DNA from: Paroedura picta
Lineage: Eukaryota; Chordata; Lepidosauria; Squamata; Gekkonidae
Reading direction: 5' to 3'
Assembly: GCF_049243985.1 (NCBI RefSeq)
Contig: NC_135379.1
Location: forward strand, 30,947,001-31,011,000
DNA length: 64,000 nt
The notes under the pieces are model-generated. The model made no database searches. It was not told the origin of the DNA and saw only the letters and a list, made by a program, of their open reading frames with translations. The stretch's first letter is position 1, and every line of letters starts with the position of its first letter. Shown here one piece after another: positions 12,608 to 23,164 of this stretch. Position numbers and translations under genes: made by a program.

Positions 12608-12690
12608 ATTCAACAAAACAAAATCAGAGTCCAGTGGCACCCTTAAGACCAACAAAAATTTATTCAAGGCATTAATTGGAGCTGCCAGGG
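12608..12690 (+). repeat. TTAAGACCAACAAAAATTTA-type repeat fragment
   Basis: Words CAGAGTCCAGTGGCACC and TTAAGACCAACAAAAATTTA match the family at 9178. It lies within the presumed TRIL 3' flank. Confidence 0.5.
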
Positions 12691-13149
12691 ACTCAAATCT
12701 GGGATCTTCACTGGCAAAATATGTGCTCTTCCTCAGCCCTTCCTTAACCTTTGGCTTGCACAGCAATGCCAGTATACTCTTACTGGTGGCAGAAGCAGGA
12801 GGATGACTGGTTAGCACATGTTACTACTTCCACCAGTATGGAAAACAGTTCTGTTGCAATGTTCACAACTTAATTAAAATCTAACCAGATCATAGTCCAG
12901 AGAAACAGGAGCCCTACCTGTGACCTGGTATTCATTAACAGGAACAGCACATAAAATGGTGCTAGACCACAGGTAAAGGCACCATAAAAGGCACATGAAC
13001 CAGTTTAGCTGGGAACATACACAGCACCATTTTTTTCATCTCAGTTTCTATCTTGGTTCATTTCCTGTTCAAAAATAATTATTATTAGCAACAAAGATAA
13101 ATCCAGGGGCACAGAGTATAACGAAAGAAGTAACATTTCCCAGCGGAAA

Positions 13150-13216
13150 CTGCTGTATACTGTTGCCTGAGAAAAGGAGGGTGCTGAGGCCGGAAGATAT
13201 CCGGGTGGCCCAACGA
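13150..13216 (-). pseudogene. Decayed fragment of a TRIL leucine-rich-repeat segment
   Basis: This 67-base stretch aligns with TRIL coding bases 15186-15263 in the same orientation. By hand count about 59 of 67 positions are identical, including uninterrupted runs of 12 and 15 bases. It lacks 11 bases present in TRIL, which breaks the frame, and begins about 400 bases past the TRIL stop. In the matching frame it encodes HPDIFR where TRIL has HPDTFR, and STLLFSGNSIQQ where TRIL has STLLLSGNNIQQ. Similarity fades on both sides. It may be a local partial duplication or the last trace of a tandem LRR paralogue. Confidence 0.75.
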
Positions 13217-13613
13217 TGGGACGGCTAAGAAAATGAACCCACACAAGGATTTTTTGCATACTGCTGTTTCCTAGTGAACAAGAATCAGTGCCCATCCAAC
13301 ATCCGGAAAGAATAGTGGTGGAATCCCATGGTAGTTAAGTTCGGTTCCTAAGTAGCAACCATTTATGTAAATAGAAAACTTCCTTAGCTGCTGTCTCCCA
13401 GCTTATTCTGTTCTACAGCCATCCCCCTGTTGGTCAGATAAACCACCATTTTTGTCCAATGGTGGTCCCTTAGCCAAGTATAGACTACAGTTCCTAAACC
13501 ATGATTTACACCCTCCCAAACCATGATTTCAACAGGCAGCAGACTCCAGCATGGCAGATTCTTACAATCTGTGAATATCTTGAGCCCATACCCCACCACC
13601 CACCACCCTCCGC

Positions 13614-15905
13614 TTAGTCGGCAAACCGCTGCAGCAGGTGATCCTCTCCACGGCGGGCGGTGCTGCTACTTCCGCCCACAGCACTGTCCAGGAAGCGCTC
13701 ACAGGGGAACTCAATGAGGTCAGCCTCACTTAAGGCACACACAGTGCTACGGGGAGGACGGTGGGACTGGAAGCCAGAGAAGTCTGCAGAGACACCGGTG
13801 CCCATGGAGCGCAAGGGCCGTCGAGTGGAGTACATCTGCCTAACATGTACCGGCGATGCTGCCTTCCTCCGACGGCACCCGAGCACCTTCTTCCGCACCA
13901 GGCGGGAGGCCCAGGCTGCCAAGGCCAGAAGCAGCAGCAGTGCATTCACTGCCAGCAGCACCAGGATGAGAAGCTGCTGGTCTGGGCCTTGGGCCCTGCC
14001 TGCCACAGCAGCAGCCGCTCCCACATCCTCTTCCGGCAAGGTGACCAGCCCCGCACAATGGTCCCGTGGTGCCACGGGGCAGACCCGGCCCCCGATGACG
14101 CCCTCCACACAGACCAAGTACGGGGTATCAGAGCGCAGCTCCTGGAGTGTGGCCGTCGGTTCGCTCCACTCAGGGAGATAAACAAAACGCTGGAACTTGA
14201 CAGCAGCCCCAAAGCGGTCAAAAAGGATTCTGAAGCGCACGGGCCCCAGCAACCGGGGGCTACGATGCGGGCGGACCCCCCAGCGCACTGTCACCGCACT
14301 GGTGCTCACGGACTCCACTGACAAGTTGTAGAGGAACAGCTTGTTAAAATCACACGGGTCAGTGACCAGCGGAGGGACAGCAGAGACAGAAGAGACCCAG
14401 TGGTGTTTCCCTGCCCGCCTGGGCCACGCGCCACCAGGCAGAGGAGGGGGGCGGGTGCTGAGCAGCAAGCTGGAAGCTGAGTGGGTAGGGCTAGTGTCTG
14501 TCCCCAAGATGCCTCTTTCTGGCAGGAGGACAAATGTCTTCCGGGAACTGACCAGCTGCATGGTTGAGGCAGGAGGCAAAGTGCTCAGCCTCTCCTGCCC
14601 CACGCCTGGGCTGTAGCTGGCATTGACTTGAGGGGGTGGGGAAGGAGAGGCTGCCCCTTCAGAACAAGAGCCGTTGGGAGGAGAGAGGAGCTGGGAATCC
14701 TCCAGATAATCGAGATATTTCCCAGCCAGGGCAAGCGGCTTGCGGCACTGCACAAAGACGGTCAGGAGGCGCCCCTGGGAGTGCCAGGAGCCCAGCCAGC
14801 CTTTCAAGCCTCGCAGGTGGCAATCACAGCTCCAAGAATTCCCCTCAAGCTCCAGTCGGTAGAGAGCTGGACTGGAGGCAAAAAGATCCCCAGAGACGGT
14901 GGTCAGGGCGTTCTCCTGCAAGCTGAGCTCCCGCAGCTTGTGCAGGCGGCCAAAGGCGGCCGAGTGAAGGCTAACGAGAGAGTTGTGGCTCAGGTCTAGC
15001 ACTTCTAGGCTGCGCAACGGGTGCAGCAAAGGGGCAGGGAGCTGGCTCAGCAAGTTGCCTTCCAGGCGCAACTCCTTGAGGGCCCCCAGTCCTACGAAGG
15101 CCTCTGGCGCCAGCCAGGCCAGGCGGTTCCCACTCAGAGACAGCTTGGTCAAATTGGGCAAGTGCTGGAAAACCCCTTTGGCCAGCTGCTGGATGTTGTT
15201 GCCTGAGAGAAGGAGGGTGCTGAGCAAGCGCATAGGCCGGAAGGTGTCGGGGTGGCGCAACGAATTCTGCTGGTTGCCCGACAAGTCCAGGAAGCGCAGT
15301 TTGCCCAGCCCGGCAAAGGCACTGCGGCTCAGCCAGCGGATGCGGTTGGCCTCCAGGTGCAAGTAGACCAAGTTGGCCATCCCGGCAAAGGTGGTGTCGC
15401 CCAGCGAGGCCAAGGCGTTGCCGTCCAGCCGCAGCTTGACCAGGCTGCCCAGGCCGGCGAAGGAAGCCGCGCTGAGGTAACTGATCTCATTGGCGTTGAC
15501 GTAGAGGATGCGCAGCTTGCCCAGGGGTCGCAGCGTGCCCGGAGCCAAGGCGGCCAGCAGGTTGTTGCCCAGGTAGAGCTCCTCCAGGCGCGCCAGGCGC
15601 TCGAAGGCCTTGGGGTGGAGCGCGCGGATGCGGTTGTACTGCAAGTCCAGCCGCTGCAGCGCCACCAGGCGGTGGAAGTCGAAGGCGGAGATGTTGGCGA
15701 TGAAGTTCCCGCCGAGGCTGTAGGTGAGGATGCCCTGCGGCGCCGGGGTCTTGGGCACGGCCCGCAGCCCGCGGTTGGTGCACAGGAGGTGCTGCTGCTG
15801 CTGGCAGTCGCATGGCTCCGGGCACACGGGCTCCGCCGGCGGCGAGAGCAGAGCCAGGGCGCAGCCCACGAGCAGCAGCTGCATCAGGCGGACCATGCGC
15901 TCCAT
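13614..15905 (-). CDS. TRIL: TRIL, TLR4 interactor with leucine-rich repeats (single exon, 763 aa)
   Basis: Type I membrane protein known in mammals as an accessory of TLR4 and TLR3 signalling, strongest in brain and glia. Read from the sequence: signal peptide about 1-26; cysteine-rich LRR N-cap (Cys 28, 32, 34, 42); about 12-13 leucine-rich repeats from 60 to 355; LRR C-cap (Cys 360, 362, 387, 414); Ser/Pro-rich linker 415-515; fibronectin-III-like domain about 516-625; one membrane helix 644-665; basic then conserved cytoplasmic tail to 763. N-glycosylation sequons lie at 71, 251, 411, 428 and 527. The tail (MYSTRRPLRSMGTGVSADFS, and the end LLQRFAD) matches human TRIL as I remember it. 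I chose the start at 15905 because it aligns with the human N-terminus, precedes the signal peptide directly, and has G at -3 and +4. An in-frame ATG at 16058 would add 51 Arg/Pro-rich residues and bury the signal peptide. No intron or break is seen. It is somewhat shorter than human TRIL (about 811 aa), mostly in the linker. Confidence 0.97.
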   Translation of the reverse strand: MERMVRLMQLLLVGCALALLSPPAEPVCPEPCDCQQQQHLLCTNRGLRAVPKTPAPQGILTYSLGGNFIANISAFDFHRLVALQRLDLQYNRIRALHPKAFERLARLEELYLGNNLLAALAPGTLRPLGKLRILYVNANEISYLSAASFAGLGSLVKLRLDGNALASLGDTTFAGMANLVYLHLEANRIRWLSRSAFAGLGKLRFLDLSGNQQNSLRHPDTFRPMRLLSTLLLSGNNIQQLAKGVFQHLPNLTKLSLSGNRLAWLAPEAFVGLGALKELRLEGNLLSQLPAPLLHPLRSLEVLDLSHNSLVSLHSAAFGRLHKLRELSLQENALTTVSGDLFASSPALYRLELEGNSWSCDCHLRGLKGWLGSWHSQGRLLTVFVQCRKPLALAGKYLDYLEDSQLLSPPNGSCSEGAASPSPPPQVNASYSPGVGQERLSTLPPASTMQLVSSRKTFVLLPERGILGTDTSPTHSASSLLLSTRPPPLPGGAWPRRAGKHHWVSSVSAVPPLVTDPCDFNKLFLYNLSVESVSTSAVTVRWGVRPHRSPRLLGPVRFRILFDRFGAAVKFQRFVYLPEWSEPTATLQELRSDTPYLVCVEGVIGGRVCPVAPRDHCAGLVTLPEEDVGAAAAVAGRAQGPDQQLLILVLLAVNALLLLLALAAWASRLVRKKVLGCRRRKAASPVHVRQMYSTRRPLRSMGTGVSADFSGFQSHRPPRSTVCALSEADLIEFPCERFLDSAVGGSSSTARRGEDHLLQRFAD

Positions 15906-16640
15906 CCCGCCGGGGCGAGCGGCGGGCTGCTTCCCCGGCCCCAGCGGCGTCTCTCCGGCATCCCCCTCTGCTGCGCGGCGGGGACGCACCGGGGTCCTCC
16001 TCCGGCGGCGGCGGCGAACAGAAGCGCCTGCAGCCACGGGCAGACGGCTCCTGTGCAAGTTGCAAAGCCCGCCCGCGAGGACCGGCTCACGGGTCTCGGC
16101 CGGAGCCCCAGCCCGCTGGCGGCTTCATCGCCTGGTTCTGCGGCGGAGGCGGCTCTCGCTCCCCCGGCTGCGGCTGGCTGTGGCCGCGCCGCTCTCTGGA
16201 CTTGGCGGGGGAGGCGGCCGGGACAGACAAACGGAGCGGAAGCTCGCACTTCCCACCCTTGGCCCCCGGGGACGCGCGGGGGGAGGAGGAGGAGGAGGAG
16301 GAGGAGGGAGAGGACAGCCCAGGCGGCCGGAGACGGGGCGAGGGGAGGGGAGGGGAGGGGAAGGGAGGGGGCTTTTGTCTGGGCTGGGCGCGGGGTGGGA
16401 GAAGCGGCGCTGGAGCCTGGGCTGGCTGGCCAGGGGGAGGGAGAGAGGAGATGGCCCCACGTGGGCCGCGCCTGAAGAAGCCCTCGACGGTTGCTGGCGC
16501 TGGCGCAGAAACCAGGCACAGGGCAGCCTCGCCCGGCCACGTCCTTCCCGTCTGGAGAAGCCGGCCAGAAAGGCACGGTCACGGTGGCCCACGGATGAAA
16601 AGGTCCGTGGACGGGAACCTCGGGCGTGGAGCCCCCAGGA
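15380..16640 (-). promoter_or_regulatory. TRIL: CpG-rich promoter and 5' region of TRIL
   Basis: The 5' part of the TRIL coding region and about 730 bases upstream are very GC-rich with frequent CG dinucleotides, in sharp contrast to the AT-rich flanks. This fits a CpG-island promoter for a minus-strand transcript. A purine run (GGAGGA repeats, about 16283-16311) and a G-run cluster at 16335-16371 lie inside. No clear TATA box was seen, so the transcription start is not placed. The long plus-strand reading frames across this stretch are composition artefacts. Confidence 0.7.
16335..16371 (+). other. G-quadruplex-prone G-run cluster upstream of TRIL
   Basis: At least six runs of three to five G separated by one or two bases occur in 37 bases on the plus strand, which is the template strand for TRIL, about 430-470 bases before its start codon. 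This satisfies the usual pattern for an intramolecular G-quadruplex. Folding and any role in TRIL expression are inference. Confidence 0.5.
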
Positions 16641-17407
16641 GGATTCTGGCGGGAAGGTCCCGCACTTCCAGAGGCCGTTCCTGCCACAGAATGACTGTTA
16701 AAAGGATTTTAGTTCTTTCTCCCACCCATTCCAAATTAAGAAGGGAACTAGCTCTCTAGAAGCAGTACATTTTTGCCTCACTCTGCCTTCAAATATATAT
16801 GGGATTCTCCCCATTTTTATCCCCACAACAATCCCTTATAGAGGATTGGGCTGCATAAGCCTCATGAGAGCTGTAGGATTTGAACACAGAACTCCCGTCT
16901 AGTGCTAAATGAATGGACCACTGAGACTCAGGGCTGCATCGTAAAATTAAAGAGGCCCACATCTCCCCAAAGAAACAGAATGTTAAATACAACTTATTAA
17001 AATGTCACAGATCTATTCTGGAAGCCCACCACTAACATGTCCACAGCAGTTACTTAGCTCTGTTCTGGGGCTTTCCTAGATCTGTCATATCCCGGTACAG
17101 AATGTGTTTAATTTATTCACTTCCTTTATGCCATGACTTCCCCCCCAATGAGGACCCTAAGCAAGCCACATCTGCCTCTCCATATGGAGACAGCTCACAC
17201 CAGGATAAATAACAGTAAAGTGGGAGGGGCTACAATAAGACAAAGAAATCGGGATCAAAAACTTTCAAATAGTATGGACTTACATGGACTGACCAGGTGG
17301 CTTTGAAGGAGGCAGCTGGACCAGAGATGGGACAGGGGGTGCAACTCAGTAGATGGAGGGGAGGAGGCAGTTTTTATTTCCCCTTACGTTTTAGATGGTC
17401 CGCAGCA
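16641..17407. other. Upstream flank of TRIL
   Basis: Composition drops back to AT-rich after the CpG island. 16810-16915 resembles a decayed minus-strand SINE (CCCCACAACAATCCC). Nothing else recognised. Confidence 0.4.
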
Positions 17408-17510
17408 CCCAGCCTTTTTCAACCTTTTAACAATGGAGGAATCCCTGAAATATTTTTTAGGGTTCAAGGAACCCCAGGAGTGTTGACATGCCCCTTCAGA
17501 GAAGTGGGCA
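17408..17510 (+). repeat. hAT-like repeat family B, end fragment
   Basis: CAGCCTTTTTCAACCTTTTA begins a segment with GGTTCAAGGAACCCCAGGAG, related to the elements at 24432-24710 and 27164-27731. The other end is not identified. 17511-18880 has nothing else recognised beyond a short G run near 17832. Confidence 0.5.
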
Positions 17511-18880
17511 CAGAAGTAAGATGTGTGAGCCAGCCAATGTTTCCCTTCCCATTGTGGAGAAAGACACTAGGCCTGTAGAGCAACAGGGAACGTGGGCTTC
17601 AGCAACATCTAGTGATGTCAGTGGGTATCCAAGCTTCTGGGAAAGGCCAAATAACCCCTGGGGAGCTCTCACATAACATGCATATCATGACCCATAACAA
17701 TTTTGCCTGGGACTTAAAAAGCTGAAAATTTGGCATCTGGAAAGCTCCTGTGGGAAAGAAATTCTTCCATCTTGCTGCCACTACTGAAAAGGCCCAGTCT
17801 CTGGTTATCACCCCCTAGCCTCTGGCAATACGGGGGGGGGGGGGCACAGAACAGAGTCCCTTAATTGGCAGACAGGGACACATAAAGGAGTAACTTTGAA
17901 GTACTCTAGGACTAGACTGTAGAGCTTTGTAACAACCAGCAATTTCAATTATGCCTGGAATCAATCCAGGAGCCATTGAACTTTTGTGAGAATTGGCAGG
18001 ATAGGATCTCTGTACTTGGACTTGCTCATAGCCTAGCTGCTGCATTGTGAACCAGCAGAAACTTCTGGACAATCTTGTTAGACTTCTCCACCCACTGCAC
18101 AGTGATCCAACCTGGACATCATCACCGCATGCTTAATTGTAGCCAAATCATGCCTCTCAAGTAAGAGCTGCAGCCAGGGGGGATCAGGTTTTTCAAGGCT
18201 CACCTCCCACTCTAGAATTACCTCCTCAAAATGCAGAGTTCTGCCCAATGTGTGTGTTCCTCAGGAATCAAGTGTAGGCTTCTGCTACAGAACACCATAA
18301 GCCTTTGATCCTAGGCTTGCTTACTTAGAAGTTAGCAAGGAAATTTACAAGTTCAGAGAATTGGGATTGGGAGTGCAATAATGAAGGCCCCCCTTCAGTT
18401 GCTTAAGGCCTCATCCTACCCATTCTCAGTAACCTGCAGAGTCTTGCTAATACTGTGTGCAAATTAGATAAGGCAATTATGGTAATAGGTGATTGTGGAG
18501 GGCGAGATGAAGTCATAGGCTAGAAAATGATCTGGAGGAAGTTTTGTTTTTTGCACATCTCAGTAAAGTTGCTGGATTGTCCAGCCAATTCCTGCACCCA
18601 AGAGGAGATGGGGAGGAAAATTCTCATCACATCTTGAACCTAGAAAAGACAGCTTTCAGTGCACAAGGAACATTCTCACACAGATTACATTACAGAAGAT
18701 GATTGATCTTATAAACATCTGGCTTATAGTTCTGATTCAGGTTGGAGATGGGGAGGCCATCGGAAAAACAAACCCTTAGGAGATGGCTGCAGGCAGAAGA
18801 AAGCCGTCAGAGCTGTCCTGGAAATGACTGAACACATGTAGACACATGATGCTGAATCAGAATACTTTTACTGGCATATA

Positions 18881-18902
18881 GAAGAAGAAGAAGAAGAAGA
18901 AG

Positions 18903-18934
<32 letters not shown>

Positions 18935-19192
18935 GAGTTGGTTCTTATATGCTGCTTTTCTCTACCCGAAGGAGGCTCAAAGCGGCTTACAGACGCCTTC
19001 CCTTTCCTCTCCCCACAGACAACCTGTGAGGTGGGTGAGGCTCAGAGAGCCCTGATATCACTGCTCGTCAGAACAGCTTTATTAGTGCTGTGGTGAGCCC
19101 AAGGTCACCCAGCTGGCTGCATGTGGGGGAGTGCAGAATCAAACCCGGCATGCCAGATTAGAAGTCCGCACTCCTAACCACTATGCCAAATT
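18881..19192 (-). mobile_element. tRNA-headed SINE with (TTC)n tail and 14-bp direct repeats
   Basis: A full-looking copy of the 3406 family, with the GAA run at 18881-18932 on plus. GACACATGATGCTG occurs at 18841-18854 and again at 19193-19206 immediately after the head, and is the likely target duplication. About 26 bases lie between the tail and the left repeat. Confidence 0.85.
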
Positions 19193-19206
19193 GACACATG
19201 ATGCTG

Positions 19207-19788
19207 CATTCTACGGCGTCAAGCCACTGGCTGTCAAGGTTAGTGCCGCCTGCTCTGGCAGCAGCCCTGTTGGTATAAATTGTGTAATAGCAGGGTTAAT
19301 ACATAAATGATGAGGCCAGACAAAGCAGGATCATAGTATTAAAAAGTATTTTACTAGGCTACCAGGGTAGCGAAACTTGGAAGTAAAACAAAGAAATGCA
19401 TAGCTTCCTATAGCTCATCTACTGAGCTATAGACCTTAGATGTGACATCTTTAGATTTTGAGATGGATCTCTTTCACTGTTCAAAGCAGCCTCAGAGAAG
19501 ATAGCAATAAACATATCACATGATCTACTATGCCTGTTTCCACGGCAACGTGTCAACAAATCTATTAACCCTTTTTCTGACAGTCAGTGGCAGACTCTCA
19601 CTCACAGAGTTTTTGGTCTTGTTTATCACCTGACCCTTTTAACTGAAGAGATCATGGCTGTAGCCTTCGTGCAAAGCAGAGTCAAAGCCTGCCCCCTTCA
19701 CCCCCACCTAGTTCTGATAGGGAAGGAGGAATGGAACAGCTATGGTAATCCAGAATGAAACATTTGGGTTCTGTCTGAACTGTTAAGG
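19207..19788. other. Intergenic, nothing recognised
   Basis: No gene or repeat family seen. The right end contains the target duplication of the next element. Confidence 0.45.
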
Positions 19789-20376
19789 CAAGGGTTCTCA
19801 ACCTTTCTAATGCCACAATCGTTTAAGACAGTTCTTCATGTTGTGGTGATCCCCAACCGTAAAATTATGCAAGGGTTCTTTCACAGAAATTAAACTGAAA
19901 CTGACCAATGGCATGAAGATCCATTGTTCGTGATTGTATATAATTTTTTTTCTGGGGTTTCTCAGTTTAGTTTACCTCTTGTCCCACCATGCCAATCTAG
20001 CTCTTTTCTGCTGCTCCAGACAGATGAACGCTCTATCTCGATCTACCCGTGACCCTTTAATACAGTTCTTCATGTTGTGGTGACTCCCAGCCATAACATT
20101 ACACAAGTGTTCTTTCACAGAAATTGAACAGAAACTGACCAATGGCATGAAGATCCATTTTTCCTGATTGTATATACATTAGTTTTTTTCTGGGGTTTCT
20201 CAGCTCAGTTCTGACTCTTGTCCCACCATGATAATCTCGCTCTTTTGCGCTGCTCCAGACAGACAAACGCTATATCTCGATCTACCCCCGGCCAAGCTAC
20301 TTGCTCTGCCGTGACCCCTGTGAAAGGGTCATTTGACCCCCCAAAGGGGTCCCGACCCCCAGGTTGAGAACCACCG
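19789..20376. mobile_element. 588-bp hAT-like element with internal tandem duplication
   Basis: Ends CAAGGGTTCTCAACC and GGTTGAGAACCACCG are flanked by identical 8-mers TGTTAAGG (19781-19788 and 20377-20384). Inside, a block of about 235 bases is present twice: both halves carry CAGTTCTTCATGTTGTGGTG, TTCTTTCACAGAAATT, CAATGGCATGAAGATCCAT and TATCTCGATCTACCC. No transposase frame, so it is non-autonomous. Confidence 0.9.
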
Positions 20377-20583
20377 TGTTAAGGGATGCCCAAGCCGAAG
20401 ATATTACAAATCCAATGAAGGAGGAATAAAGCCAAATGCACATGAAAGAACATATGTATTTGGACTTGGACTTGGACTTGATTCCGGCAATCAACCATCA
20501 CTTTCCTGTCCTTATAGAATGTTCTGAGCATGGCATTCCCATGTGTGTTCTGGTTCCCCGAAGATTAGTTGCAGCTCTCCCAA

Positions 20584-20587
<4 letters not shown>

Positions 20588-20635
<48 letters not shown>
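20588..20635. repeat. (TC)n microsatellite
   Basis: About 24 uninterrupted TC units. Confidence 0.95.
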
Positions 20636-20639
<4 letters not shown>

Positions 20640-21954
20640 ACACAAAGAAAGAGTGTTCCATAATAAGAACACCATATTTCAGATTCATGCTATTTCTATA
20701 AGTTTCTCAGCTATCTTTGCAGCAGTCCTCCTGTGCTGGGCCTGTAGGCAGGCACTGCTACCAGGTGAGTCTGTGGCTGAAGCAAAAGCTGAACATGTTG
20801 AGATTTGCCAGGTCACATTCTTAGCTTCTCTTATGCACCAGCTCTTCAGTTCTTTCTCCCACATACCTCTGTGTCCCTATCCCACCCCCCTTTCCAACTC
20901 CAAACTCCTGTTGGACTGTGCTGGTCAATTCTGATTCCATTCAATAAAAATTGCTAGGCCACACCACACCACACTGATGCATTTACTTAGAAGTAAACAG
21001 CTATTACTATTGCAGATGTCCATTGACCTATATTGTTATAAGGCTAGCATATAGTCTGAGGGCTTTTCTTAACATCCCGGGGTGCATAGAGGTTCTTAAA
21101 AAAATAATCTGTCTGATAAGCAAGAAAGGATGGTTTATCCCCCATTAAAAGATGAATGTTTAATACTTTGTGCAAAAGGCTGTTATAATCCTTGCTGTTA
21201 AGTATAATGACACTCAGCACTGAAGCCTGTTAGAAAGATAAAAAGTTTCCTAATTTGAGCTATTTGTTGCCTTGAAAACAGAAAATGGTCCCCTCCCCTC
21301 GAAGTTTATAGCTTACTTGTGGAAGTAATCTATATGCCATCTGTAATACATGTTGGTTGAATAACATTGCAGATAAGGTATTTTGTGATGGAATCATTTG
21401 ATTCCATTTAAGAAAGGAATGCCGCTGGAGACCTTTCGTTCTTCTTCAGGCAGAAAGCATGCATCCCAGGCCCATAGTAAATGTTGTGCTGAGTCTGCTC
21501 AGACAGGGAGAAACTACCAGATGTTTAATAACTATCCAGATCTTTTCCCAAGAGGATGGTCGACTACAGAACATGTCCTGACAGTTGCAAAGATCTTTTA
21601 GCAGTAAATATCTGAGTCAGGAATGTACATAAGGCACACATCTGTGGTTTCTGTTTTTAATATGTAAAGCCCTGGTCTACTTCTTCTTGTACCAAAATCC
21701 TTAGATAAGGCTGAATATGGCCAGTGACATCTGAAGATGGGACCATCAAAAGACAGGTCTATGAAAAGTGCAGTTTGACCCTTTCATCAGAACATCAGGT
21801 CAGCAATAGAATATAGGGGCAGATTTGCAGGTGAGGATCTCCATTCGCTGTGCATCTAGAGGGCCTGCATCTGTACATGTTGGATTTGGGCAAGTGAATC
21901 TACATTACAGATCCCAGTTGTCGATTTATTTTTTTACTTCATGTATTTTTTCCC
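20636..21954. other. Intergenic, nothing recognised
   Basis: No exon or repeat family supported. Confidence 0.45.
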
Positions 21955-22533
21955 CACAAAGCGCCTTTGCAAGTCATATGAGGAAAAGTTGAGGGAGCTT
22001 GGTCTGTTTAGGCTGGAGAGAAGACAACTAAGAGGTGATATGATAACTATCTTCATATACTTGAAGGGCTGTCATATAGAAGATGGAACAGAGTTGTTTT
22101 CTGTTGCCCCAGAGGGTCAGAGCAGAACCAAAAGAATTTTCAGCTAAACATCTGGAAGAGCTTCCTGTCAGTTATAGCAATTCCTCAATGGACCAGGCTT
22201 CCTTGGGAGGTGGTGGGTTCTCCTTTGGAAGTTTTTAAGCAGAGCCTAGATAGTCATCTGACAGAAATGCTGATTTTATGAACTTAGGCAGGTTTTGAGT
22301 GGGTGGGCAGGAAAGTGTGTCTCTTATGGCCCTTCCTTGCATACCCAGGGAACTGCTGATCACCACTTTGGGGTCAGAAGGCTGGTTTCTGGAGATTTTT
22401 GGTGGTGGTGGGGAGGATCACTTGGGCATAAATTGGGTCACTGTGTGTGGGCAGGTAGTTGTGAGTTCCTGAATTCTGCAGGGGGTTGGACTAGATAACC
22501 CTGGAGGTACCTTCCAACTCTATGATTCTATGA
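21955..22533 (+). mobile_element. CR1 LINE 3' end
   Basis: It starts in the end of ORF2 (YEEKLRELGLFRLERRQLRG, the frame stopping near 22147). The CR1 3' UTR follows with GGGTTGGACTAGATAACCCT and the hallmark CTATGATTCTATGA terminus. It is 5' truncated. Related copies: 35588-36336 (minus) and 54125-54440 (plus). Confidence 0.88.
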
Positions 22534-22541
22534 ACATTTTT

Positions 22542-22738
22542 CTCTTCCATTTGCTCCACACAACCCTGTGAGGTAGGTTAGGCACAGTCTGTGTGACTGG
22601 CTCAAGGTTACCCAGCGAGCTTCTATTGCACAGTGAGGATCTGATCCTAGTCCAACACCCTAACCCCCATACCAATGGTGGCCAAACTGTGGCTCTCCAG
22701 ATGTCCTTGGACTACAGTTCCCATGAGCCCCTGCTAGC
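22542..22738. repeat. Decayed SINE fragment and half of a foldback element
   Basis: 22542-22672 resembles a minus-strand tRNA-type SINE (CCCTGTGAGGTAGGTTAGGC and the GGTTACCCAGC word). 22677-22738 is one arm of the foldback family (CTCCAGATGTCCTTGGACTA). Confidence 0.5.
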
Positions 22739-22878
22739 ATGTACTGTTTTGGTTTTTCACTGTTCAGTTTTCAAAATAATCTGGGTCTTTCCTCTAATGG
22801 ATATTTTAATCTTTTTAAACATTTTCTTTTAAAGACTTGTGTGTTACATTGTTTTTATTGATGTTACCTTCGGTCCAG

Positions 22879-23161
22879 TTAAAGGTAAAGGTATCCCCTG
22901 TGCAAGCACCGAGTCATGTCTGACCCTTGGGGTGACACCCTCTAGCATTTTCATGGCAGACTCAATACGGGGTGGTTTGCCAGTGCCTTCCCCAGTCATT
23001 ACCGTTTACCCCCCAGCAAGCTGGGTCCTCATTTTACCGACCTCGGAAGGATGGAAGGCTGAGTCAACCTTGAGCCAGCTGCTGGGACTGAACTCCCAGC
23101 CTCATGGGCAGAGCTTCAGATTGCATGTCTGCTGCCTTACCACTCTGCGCCACAAGAGGCT
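22879..23161 (-). mobile_element. Sauria-type SINE (BovB-like ACCTTTA tail)
   Basis: On the minus strand it has a head GCCTCTTGTGGCGCAGAGTG with GGGAGTTCAGTCCCAGCAG, a middle with a GACATGACTCGGTGCTTGC word, and an end CCTTTACCTTTA. This matches the squamate Sauria SINE layout and is one of the best taxonomic clues here. Confidence 0.75.
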
Positions 23162-23164
23162 ATT

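Larger units (their letters stand above)
11557..13613 (-). other. TRIL: Probable TRIL 3' untranslated region and flank
   Basis: About 2 kb beyond the TRIL stop on the minus strand has no competing gene. Minus-strand AATAAA hexamers lie at 11557-11562 and 11643-11648; the human TRIL 3' UTR is about this long as I recall. The interval has been invaded: a tRNA-headed SINE at 12316-12578, another repeat fragment at 12608-12690, and the TRIL-like fragment at 13150-13216. The end of the transcript is a guess. Confidence 0.35.

Noticed and set aside
15252-16475. 407-codon plus-strand open frame (and several other long frames at 15.7-16.8 kb)
   Set aside because: Antisense to TRIL in GC-rich sequence; low-complexity Gln/Arg/Gly composition and no domain. 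A shadow of TRIL and its CpG island.
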